Source of the DNA: Rhynchopus sp. YZ270_cl-10
Lineage: Eukaryota > Euglenozoa > Diplonemea > Diplonemida > Diplonemidae
NCBI GenBank assembly: GCA_964035575.1
Contig: OZ037858.1
Location: forward strand, 1,116,001-1,180,000
Length of the DNA stretch: 64,000 bases
Direction: 5' to 3'
Within the stretch, counting starts at the first letter, position 1. Every line of letters starts with the position of its first letter. The notes beneath the pieces were generated by a model, which worked only from the letters and a program-made list of their open reading frames with translations, did not search any database and had not been told where the DNA came from. Positions 21,801 to 30,745 of the stretch are shown in pieces. The translations under genes were made by a program, and so were the position numbers.

Positions 21801-24800
21801 GTGATCCAATCAGGAAAACCCCCACGCCTAGGGAGGTTCCAACAGCTGTGTGCACAGAATGGGCTGGCCGCAGCCGGTTCACTCGTACAGGACGCGCTTT
21901 CGCTTGGTGCAGACGCTTTCTTCAAGAAGCAGACATTGACTGTGCAGAAGTCACCACTAGAGGATCTGATGGGGGACATAGGGACAGTGATGTGCATGAT
22001 GCGTTTGTACGCGGCGGAGCAGCAGGCGAAAAGGAAACGGTTTTGCACAGAGATGGGGTTAAACTTCAAGCAGATGAGGGGAGCACCTGTGAGTGTAGAT
22101 CTATCAGCAGCTGAAGCAGAGAAGGTGGGGCGGCTTCTGAAGAAACACCTCGTGGCAGTGTTCTTTGACCACCTTGTGTGGGACTTAGGTGGGGGGAAGA
22201 ACCTCTTCAGCCCTTCGCGCAATTCACACGGAAGTGTGGGGCGGCACTCTGCGTACGAATTGCGGGGGGACAGCGTCCTTCTTTCCTTCGATGTGAAGGA
22301 GTACAACCACTATCTCTTTCTCGACATGAACGTGCCTGTTGCCCAGGGAGACATTGACGCTGCCATTCCCCCCTCCTCCGCCTATCACGCGGAGCACCAA
22401 AACAACATCAAAAAAGTGCACGCAAAACCCCACGTCACCCGGTGTGACTTCTCAGACCGGCCGGCCATATTCAAAAAGATGTTCGACGCCTCGAAGGGGG
22501 AGGCAGGGTGGGCTGCTGATGTGGAGCGGTGGGGGGGGAAGCTTGTGTTCGACCTGGCAGGGCGCTGGTTTCAGGTTGTTCGCAACGCGGGGCAGCACGA
22601 ACAGATCCGAGAGCTCCTTGAAAAGGAAGAGAGGACGGCCGCACTTTGTTTGAAGGGAGACGTGCATGAGGTGCCGGTGTCTGAAGGGAGCGCCACACGC
22701 CTTCTCGTTGGGGACGGGTACAACGCAACCCGTTTCTTAGCCTCCAATGAGACCATCACTGTCGAATACGAATGCGAATGTGCCACACGTCAACGCGACG
22801 TCTCCCCACACGAAGCACAATCTGTACTCAAGCACAACTTCGAACACCTCATCACCAAGGCACGGGAGGAATTCATCTCTCCCTCGAACCCCACCGGAGC
22901 TATCATCAGGACAGGGTTCGCCTCTCTTGTACATCTTGAAGCAGAAGCCATGTTGTCAGGCTGCGACGTGAACTCACCAGCCTACAAAGCAAACGAGCCT
23001 GTTCTCCGATTTGCAGAGGAGTTCGTCTTGAAGTACCGCAGTGGGAAGAAGAGCGAGGGCGTTGTCTACATAGAGTGCAGGGACACCCGTGGTGCAGCCG
23101 CCCTCACCTGGGGGTGCCCAGCGTGCACATACATCAACAAGAAAAGGGACAGCAAGTGTGAGATGTGTGAGACACCACAATCGGCGGCACAGCAGAACGC
23201 ACGGAAGGACCACACCCACTCACCCGCCCCTTTCCAGCTGGGTGAACAAGGTCTCGTGAGGGCTGTTTCAAAAATACCTCCACGCGGGATGTGGTACGTA
23301 CTCCGTCTTGCTGAGTGGGGTACAGGGTGTGTTCAGAAAAAAAACCACACCGCCCTCCTCTCCGCCAAACAGTACGTCCGTGTGGTTGCCTCTGAGGCTG
23401 GTGCTGGGGGTGGTGCGCTCTTTCGCATCACCCCGGCAGTGCAGCCGGACTTTTCTTCAGACACCCTAGAGGGGTCAGAGCTCCCGAGTGCCTTCCGCCG
23501 TAGCCTCTACCAGACACACAACGTGTGCGGGATGACTATGTTCAGGACAACCTCAGGTCTGGCAGGAAAGCTGTACTTCAAGAGCCCTCACGCAGCGGAG
23601 GTGTTTGTGCGCAGCGATGTAGTGTTCCGTGGGAAGGATGTGGTGAAGTCGTTGGTGACACCAGGCGGGGAGTCTACACGGTGCATGATGAAGGTGCGCT
23701 GGAAGAAGAAGCCGAACAGCGAACTTGATCACGAAAGGAGGATTGTACTTGGGATCGCCCTTGAAGGACAGAATGTGCTGACGACAAAGCACACTGTGTA
23801 CTTTGTACGTCGTACCAACGAGTTCTGCGAGGAAATAGAGTTCGAAGACTGCTACGAAGCAGAGCGGCACTGCAGGCGTGTGAACACAGGGGGCAGCTAC
23901 GAGATGGTGGGTCCTCTGAAGGCAGTGGTGAAGATGAACGTCGACATCCCAATCCGCCTTCCATACGGGAAGGCACGCCGCATCGCAGACGCTCTTCAGA
24001 AGCTGATCCAAGCCAACACTTCCCCCCCCTGCGCAGCGGACCTCCGACTCAGCCTCGCAGGCTGTTTTGTAAAAGTGGCCTCCAGCGACATGCAGAGTCT
24101 TCGCACCACATCAGCCGCCATCTCCAACTCCCTGCGTGAGTTGAAAAAGGCATCCCCCCACATAAACGTTACACGCGAGACAGAAACGTTTGAAGAGGAA
24201 AGGGAGATGAAGCTGCGTCTCATGAGCCCGCATGCGGACAGGCTCATAAGAAGGTTGGAGAAGCAGTACCCGAAGTGTTTTATTCTGAGGAAGAGCAGCG
24301 GGCACTCGGTATTCATCTGCGGGGAAGGGGCGCACAAAATACACCAACAAGTATTGCGTTTGGCAAAGGACGCCGCCACACCAACAGAGCTGACATACTT
24401 TGTTCCAAAGAGGTTGGCTGTGAAGGCCGAGGCTGTCGCCAAGCAGCACTCCTGCAAAATAGGCAAATGTGTGACAGGCACAGCGGTGGATGTGCTGGCC
24501 TTCGAGGCTGCAATGAAACGGGACAAACGCACGAACGCAGGACCTGAGGAGAAGTGCTGCCAGATCTGCATGGAGGAGACAGTCGAGGGGGGGAGGTACG
24601 AGGTCAGTGCCTGCAGACACGTTTTCCACAAAGACTGCCTCGCAGACTCACTCCGGCACGTTCTTCATTTGACGACAGACAACCCCTTCCCTCTGAAGTG
24701 CCCTGTGTGCCCCCCAGGTGCCACCCCCTTGCTGATGCACGACGTGTTTGAAATGCTAAATGTCACAGGTGTGGACAAGAACGACCTCACGAGGGCCTTA

Positions 24801-25259
24801 GTAAACCAGATTCTCCGCACAGACGGGAGGCAGTTGGAAGGGAAACCACAAGTGAGTGCGTGTATTGTACCCGACTGCGCGGGAATACATGTGTCCTCCA
24901 GGAGTTCGTCAGGGATGCCTGTATTTGCGAGCTGCACAGAGTGTGGCACCCGCGTGTGCACCAACTGCAAAAACCCCAAACACGACGACGTTCATGAGGC
25001 TTGCGCTGACTTCGCGGCTCGCAACGCACACCAGACAGAGGCAGAGCGGCTGACTGCAGCGGCAATGGATGCAATGAGGAAGTGCCCGAACTGCAAACGT
25101 GTTCTCGAGAAGCACTCCGGGTGCAACGCCATGCTGTGTTCTATGTGCGACACTGCCTTCTGCTGGCTCTGTGACAAGATCTGCGGAAAAGATGCACACG
25201 GCCACTTCAGCATAAAGGGCACAAAGTGCTACGGGAAGTGTTTTGCCGGACTCTACTAA
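18804..25259 (+). CDS. DEAH-type RNA helicase fused to RBR E3 ubiquitin ligase
   Basis: A single 6.5-kb exon encodes about 2151 aa. The N-terminus is low-complexity Lys/Gly (repeated KGKGKG, about 35-110). The helicase core is of the DEAH/RHA kind: Walker A TGSGKST near 612-618, motif II DEVH at about 699 (Val where most have Ala), motif III SAT near 735, TNIAETSVTI, and QRKGRAGR near 907, followed by helicase-associated regions. A RanBP2-type zinc finger (WGCPACTYIN..CEMCETPQ) sits near 1435-1460. The C-terminus has RING1 (CCQICMEE..CRHVFH..CPVC, from about 1917), an IBR region, and RING2 (KCPNCKRVLEKHSGCNAM), whose GCNAM holds the Cys that forms the ubiquitin thioester in RBR ligases. Plant DEAH11/DEAH12 have the same helicase-plus-RBR plan. 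It should couple RNA remodelling to ubiquitylation; substrates are unknown. The start is ATG 18804; the in-frame TTG upstream is not needed. Confidence 0.92.
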   Translation: MVGQTPCRDDDECVRESHQGTTSARNQKGKGKGKGKKGKGDKGGEDGRTEACSCLAYGILSAENCEPPAINQKGKGGKDAGKGKGKGEKGAGRGKGKEKEHVFLSPHQLVKVSPKGVGKAMKMGLPIGGDSAETVNACRERIFTLCELPSLEEVRVKHEHTEQEMACAYVGTTVLLLDSFDTAVIAEATFSEGPPRMTLMDGSVVCASRLCPWPHQPSHVKVECTDTTPLPNGFLTNYAASHLGQICGDASGKDLELGGLYLSATKPSQLKNALTLHATEGRTLPCLYLEASCDIARHANLTESDCERVCLQLGVHKAQTLFIPCAEKVNKQKCKGILALLGRDPLAGKRIPSHVVIRAGDEGTDTEEAPPEKKVSVTQIPALRVKFSVDSGRAEGVLLSKDGHVVTARMGHNPNVSVISKVLKEQLHVRTKTTTCRHHRQSEVFDGPPCEQCNHSHDLSDLTKQEVNTAVERTALLPKGTYRTWKDLQDSVAEEVPRLLQRAEDMQEAMRLRSRQLKADITHLETMGDNTATLTPLRAEEEDMMTQRESFREKRKSLLAETLWGSCRLSSVRVLEREVRRLGALLPILTHRKAVVDFLTKQQHGVLLVDASTGSGKSTQLIQYASEAVGGDVWCCQPRDLARASLQRRVNEEMGYADQCKSSLRFLNTKSLLDKVLAIKMSDERAMKEFRHVRTIIVDEVHERSLWTDILLPLLRELLDKKAREGKSLHIILASATMDTQFFEDYFNRGNAPVERLTITGRAYPVVVQYGASHVSLTSYLELAHSKVREVVEAMPEPTSEEHILVFVPRRQDVEALVGRLEELVEDYPVLPMGLYGGMDRDEQMRVFNKCEDKIKIVVSTNIAETSVTINGVKVVIDTGVVNQDTYSAAKGISVTRLSPISRSSAEQRKGRAGRTCAGVCYRLFSEEAFHSMEPDIVPEIFRVDPMEAVLKLKQANVDVHTFDFISSLPDGEMETATRKLAYLGLLTQRGGITADGREVIQSGKPPRLGRFQQLCAQNGLAAAGSLVQDALSLGADAFFKKQTLTVQKSPLEDLMGDIGTVMCMMRLYAAEQQAKRKRFCTEMGLNFKQMRGAPVSVDLSAAEAEKVGRLLKKHLVAVFFDHLVWDLGGGKNLFSPSRNSHGSVGRHSAYELRGDSVLLSFDVKEYNHYLFLDMNVPVAQGDIDAAIPPSSAYHAEHQNNIKKVHAKPHVTRCDFSDRPAIFKKMFDASKGEAGWAADVERWGGKLVFDLAGRWFQVVRNAGQHEQIRELLEKEERTAALCLKGDVHEVPVSEGSATRLLVGDGYNATRFLASNETITVEYECECATRQRDVSPHEAQSVLKHNFEHLITKAREEFISPSNPTGAIIRTGFASLVHLEAEAMLSGCDVNSPAYKANEPVLRFAEEFVLKYRSGKKSEGVVYIECRDTRGAAALTWGCPACTYINKKRDSKCEMCETPQSAAQQNARKDHTHSPAPFQLGEQGLVRAVSKIPPRGMWYVLRLAEWGTGCVQKKNHTALLSAKQYVRVVASEAGAGGGALFRITPAVQPDFSSDTLEGSELPSAFRRSLYQTHNVCGMTMFRTTSGLAGKLYFKSPHAAEVFVRSDVVFRGKDVVKSLVTPGGESTRCMMKVRWKKKPNSELDHERRIVLGIALEGQNVLTTKHTVYFVRRTNEFCEEIEFEDCYEAERHCRRVNTGGSYEMVGPLKAVVKMNVDIPIRLPYGKARRIADALQKLIQANTSPPCAADLRLSLAGCFVKVASSDMQSLRTTSAAISNSLRELKKASPHINVTRETETFEEEREMKLRLMSPHADRLIRRLEKQYPKCFILRKSSGHSVFICGEGAHKIHQQVLRLAKDAATPTELTYFVPKRLAVKAEAVAKQHSCKIGKCVTGTAVDVLAFEAAMKRDKRTNAGPEEKCCQICMEETVEGGRYEVSACRHVFHKDCLADSLRHVLHLTTDNPFPLKCPVCPPGATPLLMHDVFEMLNVTGVDKNDLTRALVNQILRTDGRQLEGKPQVSACIVPDCAGIHVSSRSSSGMPVFASCTECGTRVCTNCKNPKHDDVHEACADFAARNAHQTEAERLTAAAMDAMRKCPNCKRVLEKHSGCNAMLCSMCDTAFCWLCDKICGKDAHGHFSIKGTKCYGKCFAGLY

Positions 25260-26612
25260 CTTCTTGAGATTTTGAGACAAAAATAATGTAGTGGCCGTCT
25301 GTGTCCACGAAGTTTTTACAATTTTCCCCCACCAACGTTTCCCATCAGAGCAAACCCCCCTCCAATTGTTTAAATAAAGAACTTATTCGAGTGCACCTTT
25401 TATTCCTTTTTTGAGTTTTTCTTGAATGATAGTAGTTGTGCCTACCCACCATGCAGTGTGATTTGCATCCTGTCTCTGTTGACTCAGTGATTGCGTGTCC
25501 TGCTTTAACTTCAACAAATCATTCATTGTCGTTTCCTCTTTTTTTCTTTCCCTAAGGTGACTAAGCACGAGAGGCTTAGGATCATCTTATAAACTTTTCT
25601 TCTTTTTCTTTTTCTTTTGTGAGCTTTCTAAGGTACGGTTGTGGAGAGGAGATGGGGGTTATCCCCTCTCCACCTATCATCTCTCCTCACTCCTTTGTCC
25701 GATGAACTCTCACCTACTCACCTCCTCTCACTACCAAAATAATATTTTAAGAAGAGCATTCAGCCAATATGTTCTGATCTGCTTTTTTTGTGATTCGTTT
25801 CCAATTTCCGTGTTTCTACCCTAAACGGTAGTAAACCTTTCTCAGGCCTCGTGCCCGTTTATTTTATTTTCCCTCCTGTTTTTTCTTTTATAAAACAACT
25901 TGTTGTCAATTCTAAAAAAAAATTGAAGAGAGCGCTGCGTGCAAACAAAACGGATTGAAAAAGACAGAAGCTTGCTTGTTCTTTGAGCACTCAATCCTAC
26001 AACAAACTTCGGTTTAACACATTTTTTTTCCCCCCGCCTTTTTGTTTTCCGGCTTTGAGCGCACAAACAAAAGACCCGATATTTTTGTGTTTTTTTTTCC
26101 AAATCATTCAGTGACCCATTTTTTGTATCAAAGTACGTCCGGAGTCGATTGAATGATATTTTTGCTTTTCAACCTGTTGCTAGATCAGGTCCCTATTTCT
26201 GTTCATTAATGATGTGCTCTCTGGGATTCGATAACCTGCGCGGAGGTTGTGGTATTTCCAGGTACACTGACACTAAATTTTACTGGTAGGTCTGTGAACA
26301 GCGTGCGAACCCGCGTGTAGGCAGTGAAGCTGCCCAGTACGCACACTCCATTTCCAACCAAAAGAGTGTGTCTTTGTTTTCTTTTGTAAAACACCACTAT
26401 TCTGCCTCAGTTCAGTACCAAAGGTTTTTAGATTGTCACCCAAATAGTCACATTCATTAGTTCTATTTTCTCCGAGTTCTAGCTCTATTTTTCAAGGTAC
26501 GTTCTAAAATATAACAACATCTGCGTCCAGAATTGTCACTCCAATTCTTTTCCTCGAGATACCACCCACACCGCTCTCACCCTCCTCTGCATCTCCCATT
26601 CCAGACGATAAA
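25260..26612. other. Intergenic region, helicase-RBR to GTPase-like gene
   Basis: No gene is seen. It contains the best copy of the GACTAAGC hairpin repeat (25554-25600) and an inverted CTCCTCTCCA-like pair around 25640-25670 (GGAGAGGAGATGGGGG / CCCCTCTCCACC). It ends in CTCCCATTCCAG (AG 26603-26604), a likely trans-splice acceptor 9 nt before the next start. Confidence 0.5.
25554..25600 (+). repeat. Small hairpin repeat, GACTAAGC/GCTTAG type (reference copy)
   Basis: AAGGTGACTAAGC, loop ACGAGAG, GCTTAGGATCATCTTATAAAC, then a T/C-rich tract. CTAAGC and GCTTAG form a perfect 6-bp stem, extended by TGA/TCA across a bulge. About 15 same-strand copies of varying quality occur in this window, all between genes. 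In the copy at 59933-59972 the stem is TGATTCCG/CGGAATCA, changed on both sides and still paired. Confidence 0.75.
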
Positions 26613-28340
26613 ATGGCACCCCCCGTAGTCTCTGGCAGCAGTGTGCTGTCGCATGAGGGCATCGCAGAGGAAGTCATGAAGCAGACGGAGGCGCTCTCCC
26701 TTGTTAGTGCGGACAACGAGAGCTCCGATGTGACGATGTTGATTGGGAAGAGCGGGAGCGGGAAAAGCACCCTGGTGAACCTGCTTGGTGGCAGCCCGCT
26801 CGCTGCGAAGAAGGTCCGCGGGCAAATGAGTCTGTACGTTCCAGACACAGCAAGCACTCCTCTGCTGCAAAGCTTTCAAATAGGAACCGGCCACTCCGGG
26901 TGCACCACGGCACCCAACAAATGGGTTAGCGAAAGATTTGATGGCGCGAACCATGATCTCGGGGTGGTATGGGATTTGCCTGGGTTTGGGGACAATAGAG
27001 GTGCAGCCACTGCTTTATCGAATGCGATTCTTGCGCAGAAGGTTTTTGATACCGCAGGACGCATGAAGCTTGTTGTGGTGTTGACAGACCTAAGCATCCT
27101 CGAGAGTCGAGGGGAGGAGCTTCTTCTAGTAACAGAGCAGCTGGATGCATTGCTGTACTCTGATGCCACGCTTGAAACGTTGCAGGGGTGTGTGTCCATT
27201 GTATTGACCGGAACAGGGCCGGAGCGTGAGGTTGCGGACCTCAGGGAAACCATTGGTGCGTTGTTGGAGGAAAATGCGATTCAGTTTTCGCCGCATCAAA
27301 AAACGATTTTGACGTTGCTCCGTTCGGCGCCTGTTGTGTTTTTTCCAAAGCCAACCCAAGCTGGTCCCCTCGACCCTTCTGATCAAAAGGCTGTGCAACA
27401 CACGATCGAAGTGAGCATCACACAAACAACGCAGTACACTGACGGCGGGGTGGCAACCTTTGTGGTTCTCCCAGACTCTGCGAAGGTAACGCTTCTTGAA
27501 TGCGAGAGGCTGGTTGGTCTAAAAATCCGGATCGCAATTGAAACGGTCAAAAGCGCGTTTCTTTCTACCCTCCAAGCATTCTGCGACGCGCAAAACCTTA
27601 AACCCAAGATAGATGCACTCAAGGTCATTCTCCAAAACAACAGCAAAACCTACCACAAATGCTGCATCAAATACATCCGCCAAATTGTTGCCAATGTTGA
27701 ATCTGGCTTCTCCTTAATGGAAACTGAAGTGCCCACTGAGGTTGAGGACGCACTGCAGAAAACGGTTTCTTCTGTCGAAGCCTTGAGGTACATAAGAAAG
27801 TTCTCCACCTGCCAATGCGCAGCACAAAAAGAAGCGGTTCTCCGCAACGAAAAAACCGAGCTTTTCTGTGGCACCGAAGTGCCCCAATTAGAATCCATTG
27901 CTGCAGAGGCGTTGGTCATTCTCGAACGCTCCTCTCAACTGACCGTCCAGCCTGCCAAACCCGGAGCAAGCCCTGAATGCAAAGCAGCAGTGAAAACACT
28001 CATCAACGAAGTGGCCAGGGAAGCAATCAAAGAGGCTGCCGAGAAGCATATGGCAGAACACATGGCAGCCTCGAAGGTCAATGTGGAGACTGAAGCAGAG
28101 GACCAAGAGGAGGAGGAGCAGGACGAAGTGATGGAGGAAGAGGAGGACGAGGACGAGCTGTTCTCGTTCAAGGCGTTGGGTCTGAAGGGGGGCAAATGGA
28201 AGAGTTGTGCTGCGTGTTCTGCAGCGTCGCTTGTGACAGCAGGTGCGATGGTAGCTGTGTACGTCTCGCCAGAATCCGCAGACTCAATTCTAACGACCTA
28301 CATCACCTTTTTATCAAAGTTTTTGGGTGCGCATGAATAG
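26613..28340 (+). CDS. P-loop GTPase-like protein with acidic region and hydrophobic tail
   Basis: 575 aa, intronless. The N-terminal domain has a Walker A motif GKSGSGKST near residues 45-53, a possible switch region GHSGCTT, and DLPGFGD (G3, DxxG) near 125. This order is that of AIG1/septin-like TRAFAC GTPases. The usual G4 NKxD is not evident; the matching strand ends VSIVLTGTGPE, so nucleotide choice is uncertain. A long helical middle part follows, then an acidic run (EDQEEEEQDEVMEEEEDEDE, about 505-525). Last comes a hydrophobic segment SAASLVTAGAMVAVYV (about 538-553) near the C-terminus that could be a tail anchor. It may be a membrane-bound GTPase-type switch, but no specific family is recognised. 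The start ATG 26613 lies 9 nt behind a CCAG acceptor. Confidence 0.75.
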   Translation: MAPPVVSGSSVLSHEGIAEEVMKQTEALSLVSADNESSDVTMLIGKSGSGKSTLVNLLGGSPLAAKKVRGQMSLYVPDTASTPLLQSFQIGTGHSGCTTAPNKWVSERFDGANHDLGVVWDLPGFGDNRGAATALSNAILAQKVFDTAGRMKLVVVLTDLSILESRGEELLLVTEQLDALLYSDATLETLQGCVSIVLTGTGPEREVADLRETIGALLEENAIQFSPHQKTILTLLRSAPVVFFPKPTQAGPLDPSDQKAVQHTIEVSITQTTQYTDGGVATFVVLPDSAKVTLLECERLVGLKIRIAIETVKSAFLSTLQAFCDAQNLKPKIDALKVILQNNSKTYHKCCIKYIRQIVANVESGFSLMETEVPTEVEDALQKTVSSVEALRYIRKFSTCQCAAQKEAVLRNEKTELFCGTEVPQLESIAAEALVILERSSQLTVQPAKPGASPECKAAVKTLINEVAREAIKEAAEKHMAEHMAASKVNVETEAEDQEEEEQDEVMEEEEDEDELFSFKALGLKGGKWKSCAACSAASLVTAGAMVAVYVSPESADSILTTYITFLSKFLGAHE

Positions 28341-28521
28341 GAAACAGAAAATAGAGAAAAAAAGGAAATTTAAAAATACTAACAACTAAGGTTCGTCAGG
28401 CTAACTCTTTTGGAATTTGAAACAAATAAAGGCTCCCCCTTTGAGTAAAGTTCATCTCATTTTTTGCTTCATTTTTACCCCTCTATACTACTACACCACC
28501 TCTGCAGATAAGAACAAAAAA
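28341..28521. other. Short intergenic spacer
   Basis: 181 bases between stop and next start. The acceptor is probably CACCTCTGCAG (AG 28506-28507), giving a 5' UTR of about 14 nt. AAAGTTCATCTCATTTTTTGC at 28447-28467 echoes the TTCATCTTA tail of the hairpin repeat. Confidence 0.5.
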
Positions 28522-30498
28522 ATGGATCTGCAAACCCGGGTTGCAGCTGTGTTTAAAGAGCTGGGTTTCTTTGCACAACTTGACCAACAAATTTTGAAGT
28601 ATAACACATACAAAGAGAGGAACATCCAGAAGGCCTTTCACGCTGTTCTGTCTGTAGATGCGGTGGAAGTGGTGGACTTCGACGCTGTTGTGGGGCACGT
28701 ACTCCTGAAGGACCGGCTATTGCTGCAGGAATTGTTTCACTCCGCCTGCGGGCAGCACTTGGCACAGCACAACCAACTCAATGCGTCTGAACTGCATACC
28801 ATGGAACTCTTCCTTGAGATCCACACTGTTCCTTTGAGTGATGTCCACTTCTCCCGTCCAATTGCTGATGCGCAGCGCTATCTCCACTTTGCAGCGAGCA
28901 AGACGCTTCGATACCACAAAAGGCAGGAACTCTATTCTCTCCCAGCGCAACTCACTTCATGCTCTGGGGTGGTCACCGGAGTGGCCGTCTCCCACCGCCA
29001 CCAAGCCGCACGCAGGCAGAAGGCATCCCGCCTTTCCGCCTTCACCCCAGATCTGTCCGCTGTGGTCGCAATGCTGCACAATGCTTCCATGGAAGCTACT
29101 GCCTTGGTTGAGATCACCTCAGAAGGGAGGTCGTGCACAGTGTTGTTCCCGGTGTATTATTTGCTTGGTGTGGTTGGGGTGAAAATCGGGGAATTGGTTG
29201 ATTTGGTGGTCAGCCTCAACCCTGTTATCAAAGAGGTTGAAAGGCGGGGGTGGACCCGCCCTGTGTTGGATGGGTGTTCTCTGCTACGCCGTTGTGCGCT
29301 GCCGTGGCGGGTTACCTCTCGGAGTCGCGAACCTGATGTTTTACAGAGCTGGGGCACCCTGTTGTCAATCCTAGAAAGCTTTGCGACCTGGGGGCACCCC
29401 TCGCTGGAGTGCAGGCTGATGGTGCTTCTCGCGCTTTGCTCTGCTCTGACCGAACCTCTTCATTTACTTCTCCTTCCCTTTGGGCGTACACAGAATCGCC
29501 GTTTGCTTGGATTCCTACGGTACTGTGTAGGCCATGCACCTACCTGCCGAGAGGTGACCCACGCCACGCAAGCCAAGGAGTGTTTCTACTACAGGAGGCA
29601 CACACCTCCAGCACCGTTGACCCCAATGCAGAATGTTTCCTTGAGGGAGTGCAGAGGGGGGGTGAAGTCGCATCATCAGACGCACAGTAGTGGCGTGGAG
29701 AGTGGGGTGCTTGCTTGCGGGGTGCTGTTGGTTGCTTCGGTGGGGGTGTGGAAGGAGGCTGAACAGCAACGCATTGCGCACGACGTTCAACAACACCGAC
29801 ACGAAAAACCTTTGGTTCTCTTGAGCATCCAAGAAGCTTCCCCAAAGGCAACAGTCACAGTACGTCATCCAGTAGACCATTCTTTGGGTTGCAGGAACGA
29901 CGCATTTCTTTCTGATGTGCACTCCATGGAGCTGAGTGCGTCGTGGGTTCAGTCAACCGATTTGGTGTTTCGGGAGAACGACGAAGGGCTGCAGCACATT
30001 GACACCATGATCGATGCGGTCAACAACGACGAGCCTGGGTTTGCCTCTGCAAGCAACGTTGCTGCAAACGGCGCTCTGGAGGCTATGCTCTCCGGCTGCC
30101 TTGAGGACCACCCTGTACTAACCGAGGCCGCGTCCACTCTGCTCAAAGGATACTATGTGGCAGCCAAGGCAGTGCTCGGGGGGTCCGTGCATGCCACACC
30201 CCGTCTGCTGTCGTCGCTTCTCAGATGCACCTCGACGCTCGCAGTGTTGGTCCAAAGTGCCCACGCCACATCCCTCCATGCGCTAGTCTCCATCGCTCTC
30301 GTTTCCAAGTCGCTTGCCCTAAAATCCGGTGTAGTCCTCATCTCTTCAGAGCTCTTCACAGGCGAACCCACCGCAGTCCTGACTCTCCAAGGGGAGGTGC
30401 TTGCTTTCATAAGGAAGCACGGAAGCGACAGCAGTGATATGGTGGACGAGGAGCGCGAGGTGATGGAGTTGACCCTCGACAGTGGAGATGATCTGTGA
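28522..30498 (+). CDS. Unknown protein, 658 aa
   Basis: One uninterrupted frame from ATG 28522 (MDLQTRVAAVFKELGFF). It has a normal coding look (even composition, codon use like its neighbours) but no motif I can place. The first 120 residues are helical with regular Leu/Val spacing. The segment VLFPVYYLLGVVGVKIGELVDLVV (about 210-235) and LLALCSALTEPLHLLLLP (about 310-330) are hydrophobic, but the latter looks more like buried helix than membrane. The middle part has His- and Gln-rich stretches (QQHRHEKP). Upstream in-frame TTG codons exist, but ATG 28522 sits 14 nt behind a good acceptor AG. A GTACGT..TTGCAG stretch at 29860-29894 looks like an intron, but removing it would bring an early stop, so it is kept as coding. 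Confidence 0.75.
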   Translation: MDLQTRVAAVFKELGFFAQLDQQILKYNTYKERNIQKAFHAVLSVDAVEVVDFDAVVGHVLLKDRLLLQELFHSACGQHLAQHNQLNASELHTMELFLEIHTVPLSDVHFSRPIADAQRYLHFAASKTLRYHKRQELYSLPAQLTSCSGVVTGVAVSHRHQAARRQKASRLSAFTPDLSAVVAMLHNASMEATALVEITSEGRSCTVLFPVYYLLGVVGVKIGELVDLVVSLNPVIKEVERRGWTRPVLDGCSLLRRCALPWRVTSRSREPDVLQSWGTLLSILESFATWGHPSLECRLMVLLALCSALTEPLHLLLLPFGRTQNRRLLGFLRYCVGHAPTCREVTHATQAKECFYYRRHTPPAPLTPMQNVSLRECRGGVKSHHQTHSSGVESGVLACGVLLVASVGVWKEAEQQRIAHDVQQHRHEKPLVLLSIQEASPKATVTVRHPVDHSLGCRNDAFLSDVHSMELSASWVQSTDLVFRENDEGLQHIDTMIDAVNNDEPGFASASNVAANGALEAMLSGCLEDHPVLTEAASTLLKGYYVAAKAVLGGSVHATPRLLSSLLRCTSTLAVLVQSAHATSLHALVSIALVSKSLALKSGVVLISSELFTGEPTAVLTLQGEVLAFIRKHGSDSSDMVDEEREVMELTLDSGDDL

Positions 30499-30745
30499 TG
30501 GGGAATACCAAAGTCTCCCTTTTTTATAGACCTTTTTTTTGGTCTCTTCTCTGAATAGTTAGGTTATGGTAGACTTCGGATCTCACCAAACCTTTCTCGT
30601 CTCTTTTCTTGCGAAAAACACTTCTCTCTTTTATGTCTCCAAATTGATTTTTCTCGCATCTTTCAACAACGATTCTCTATACATTATTTCCCCCCCTTAT
30701 GCTCACCCTACAACACATTCCACAAAGGGACAACACAACAACACA

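Noticed and set aside
29860-29894. Apparent 35-nt intron (GTACGT...TTGCAG) in the unknown 658-aa gene
   Set aside because: Removing it shifts the frame to a stop within seven codons, while reading through keeps a long open frame.
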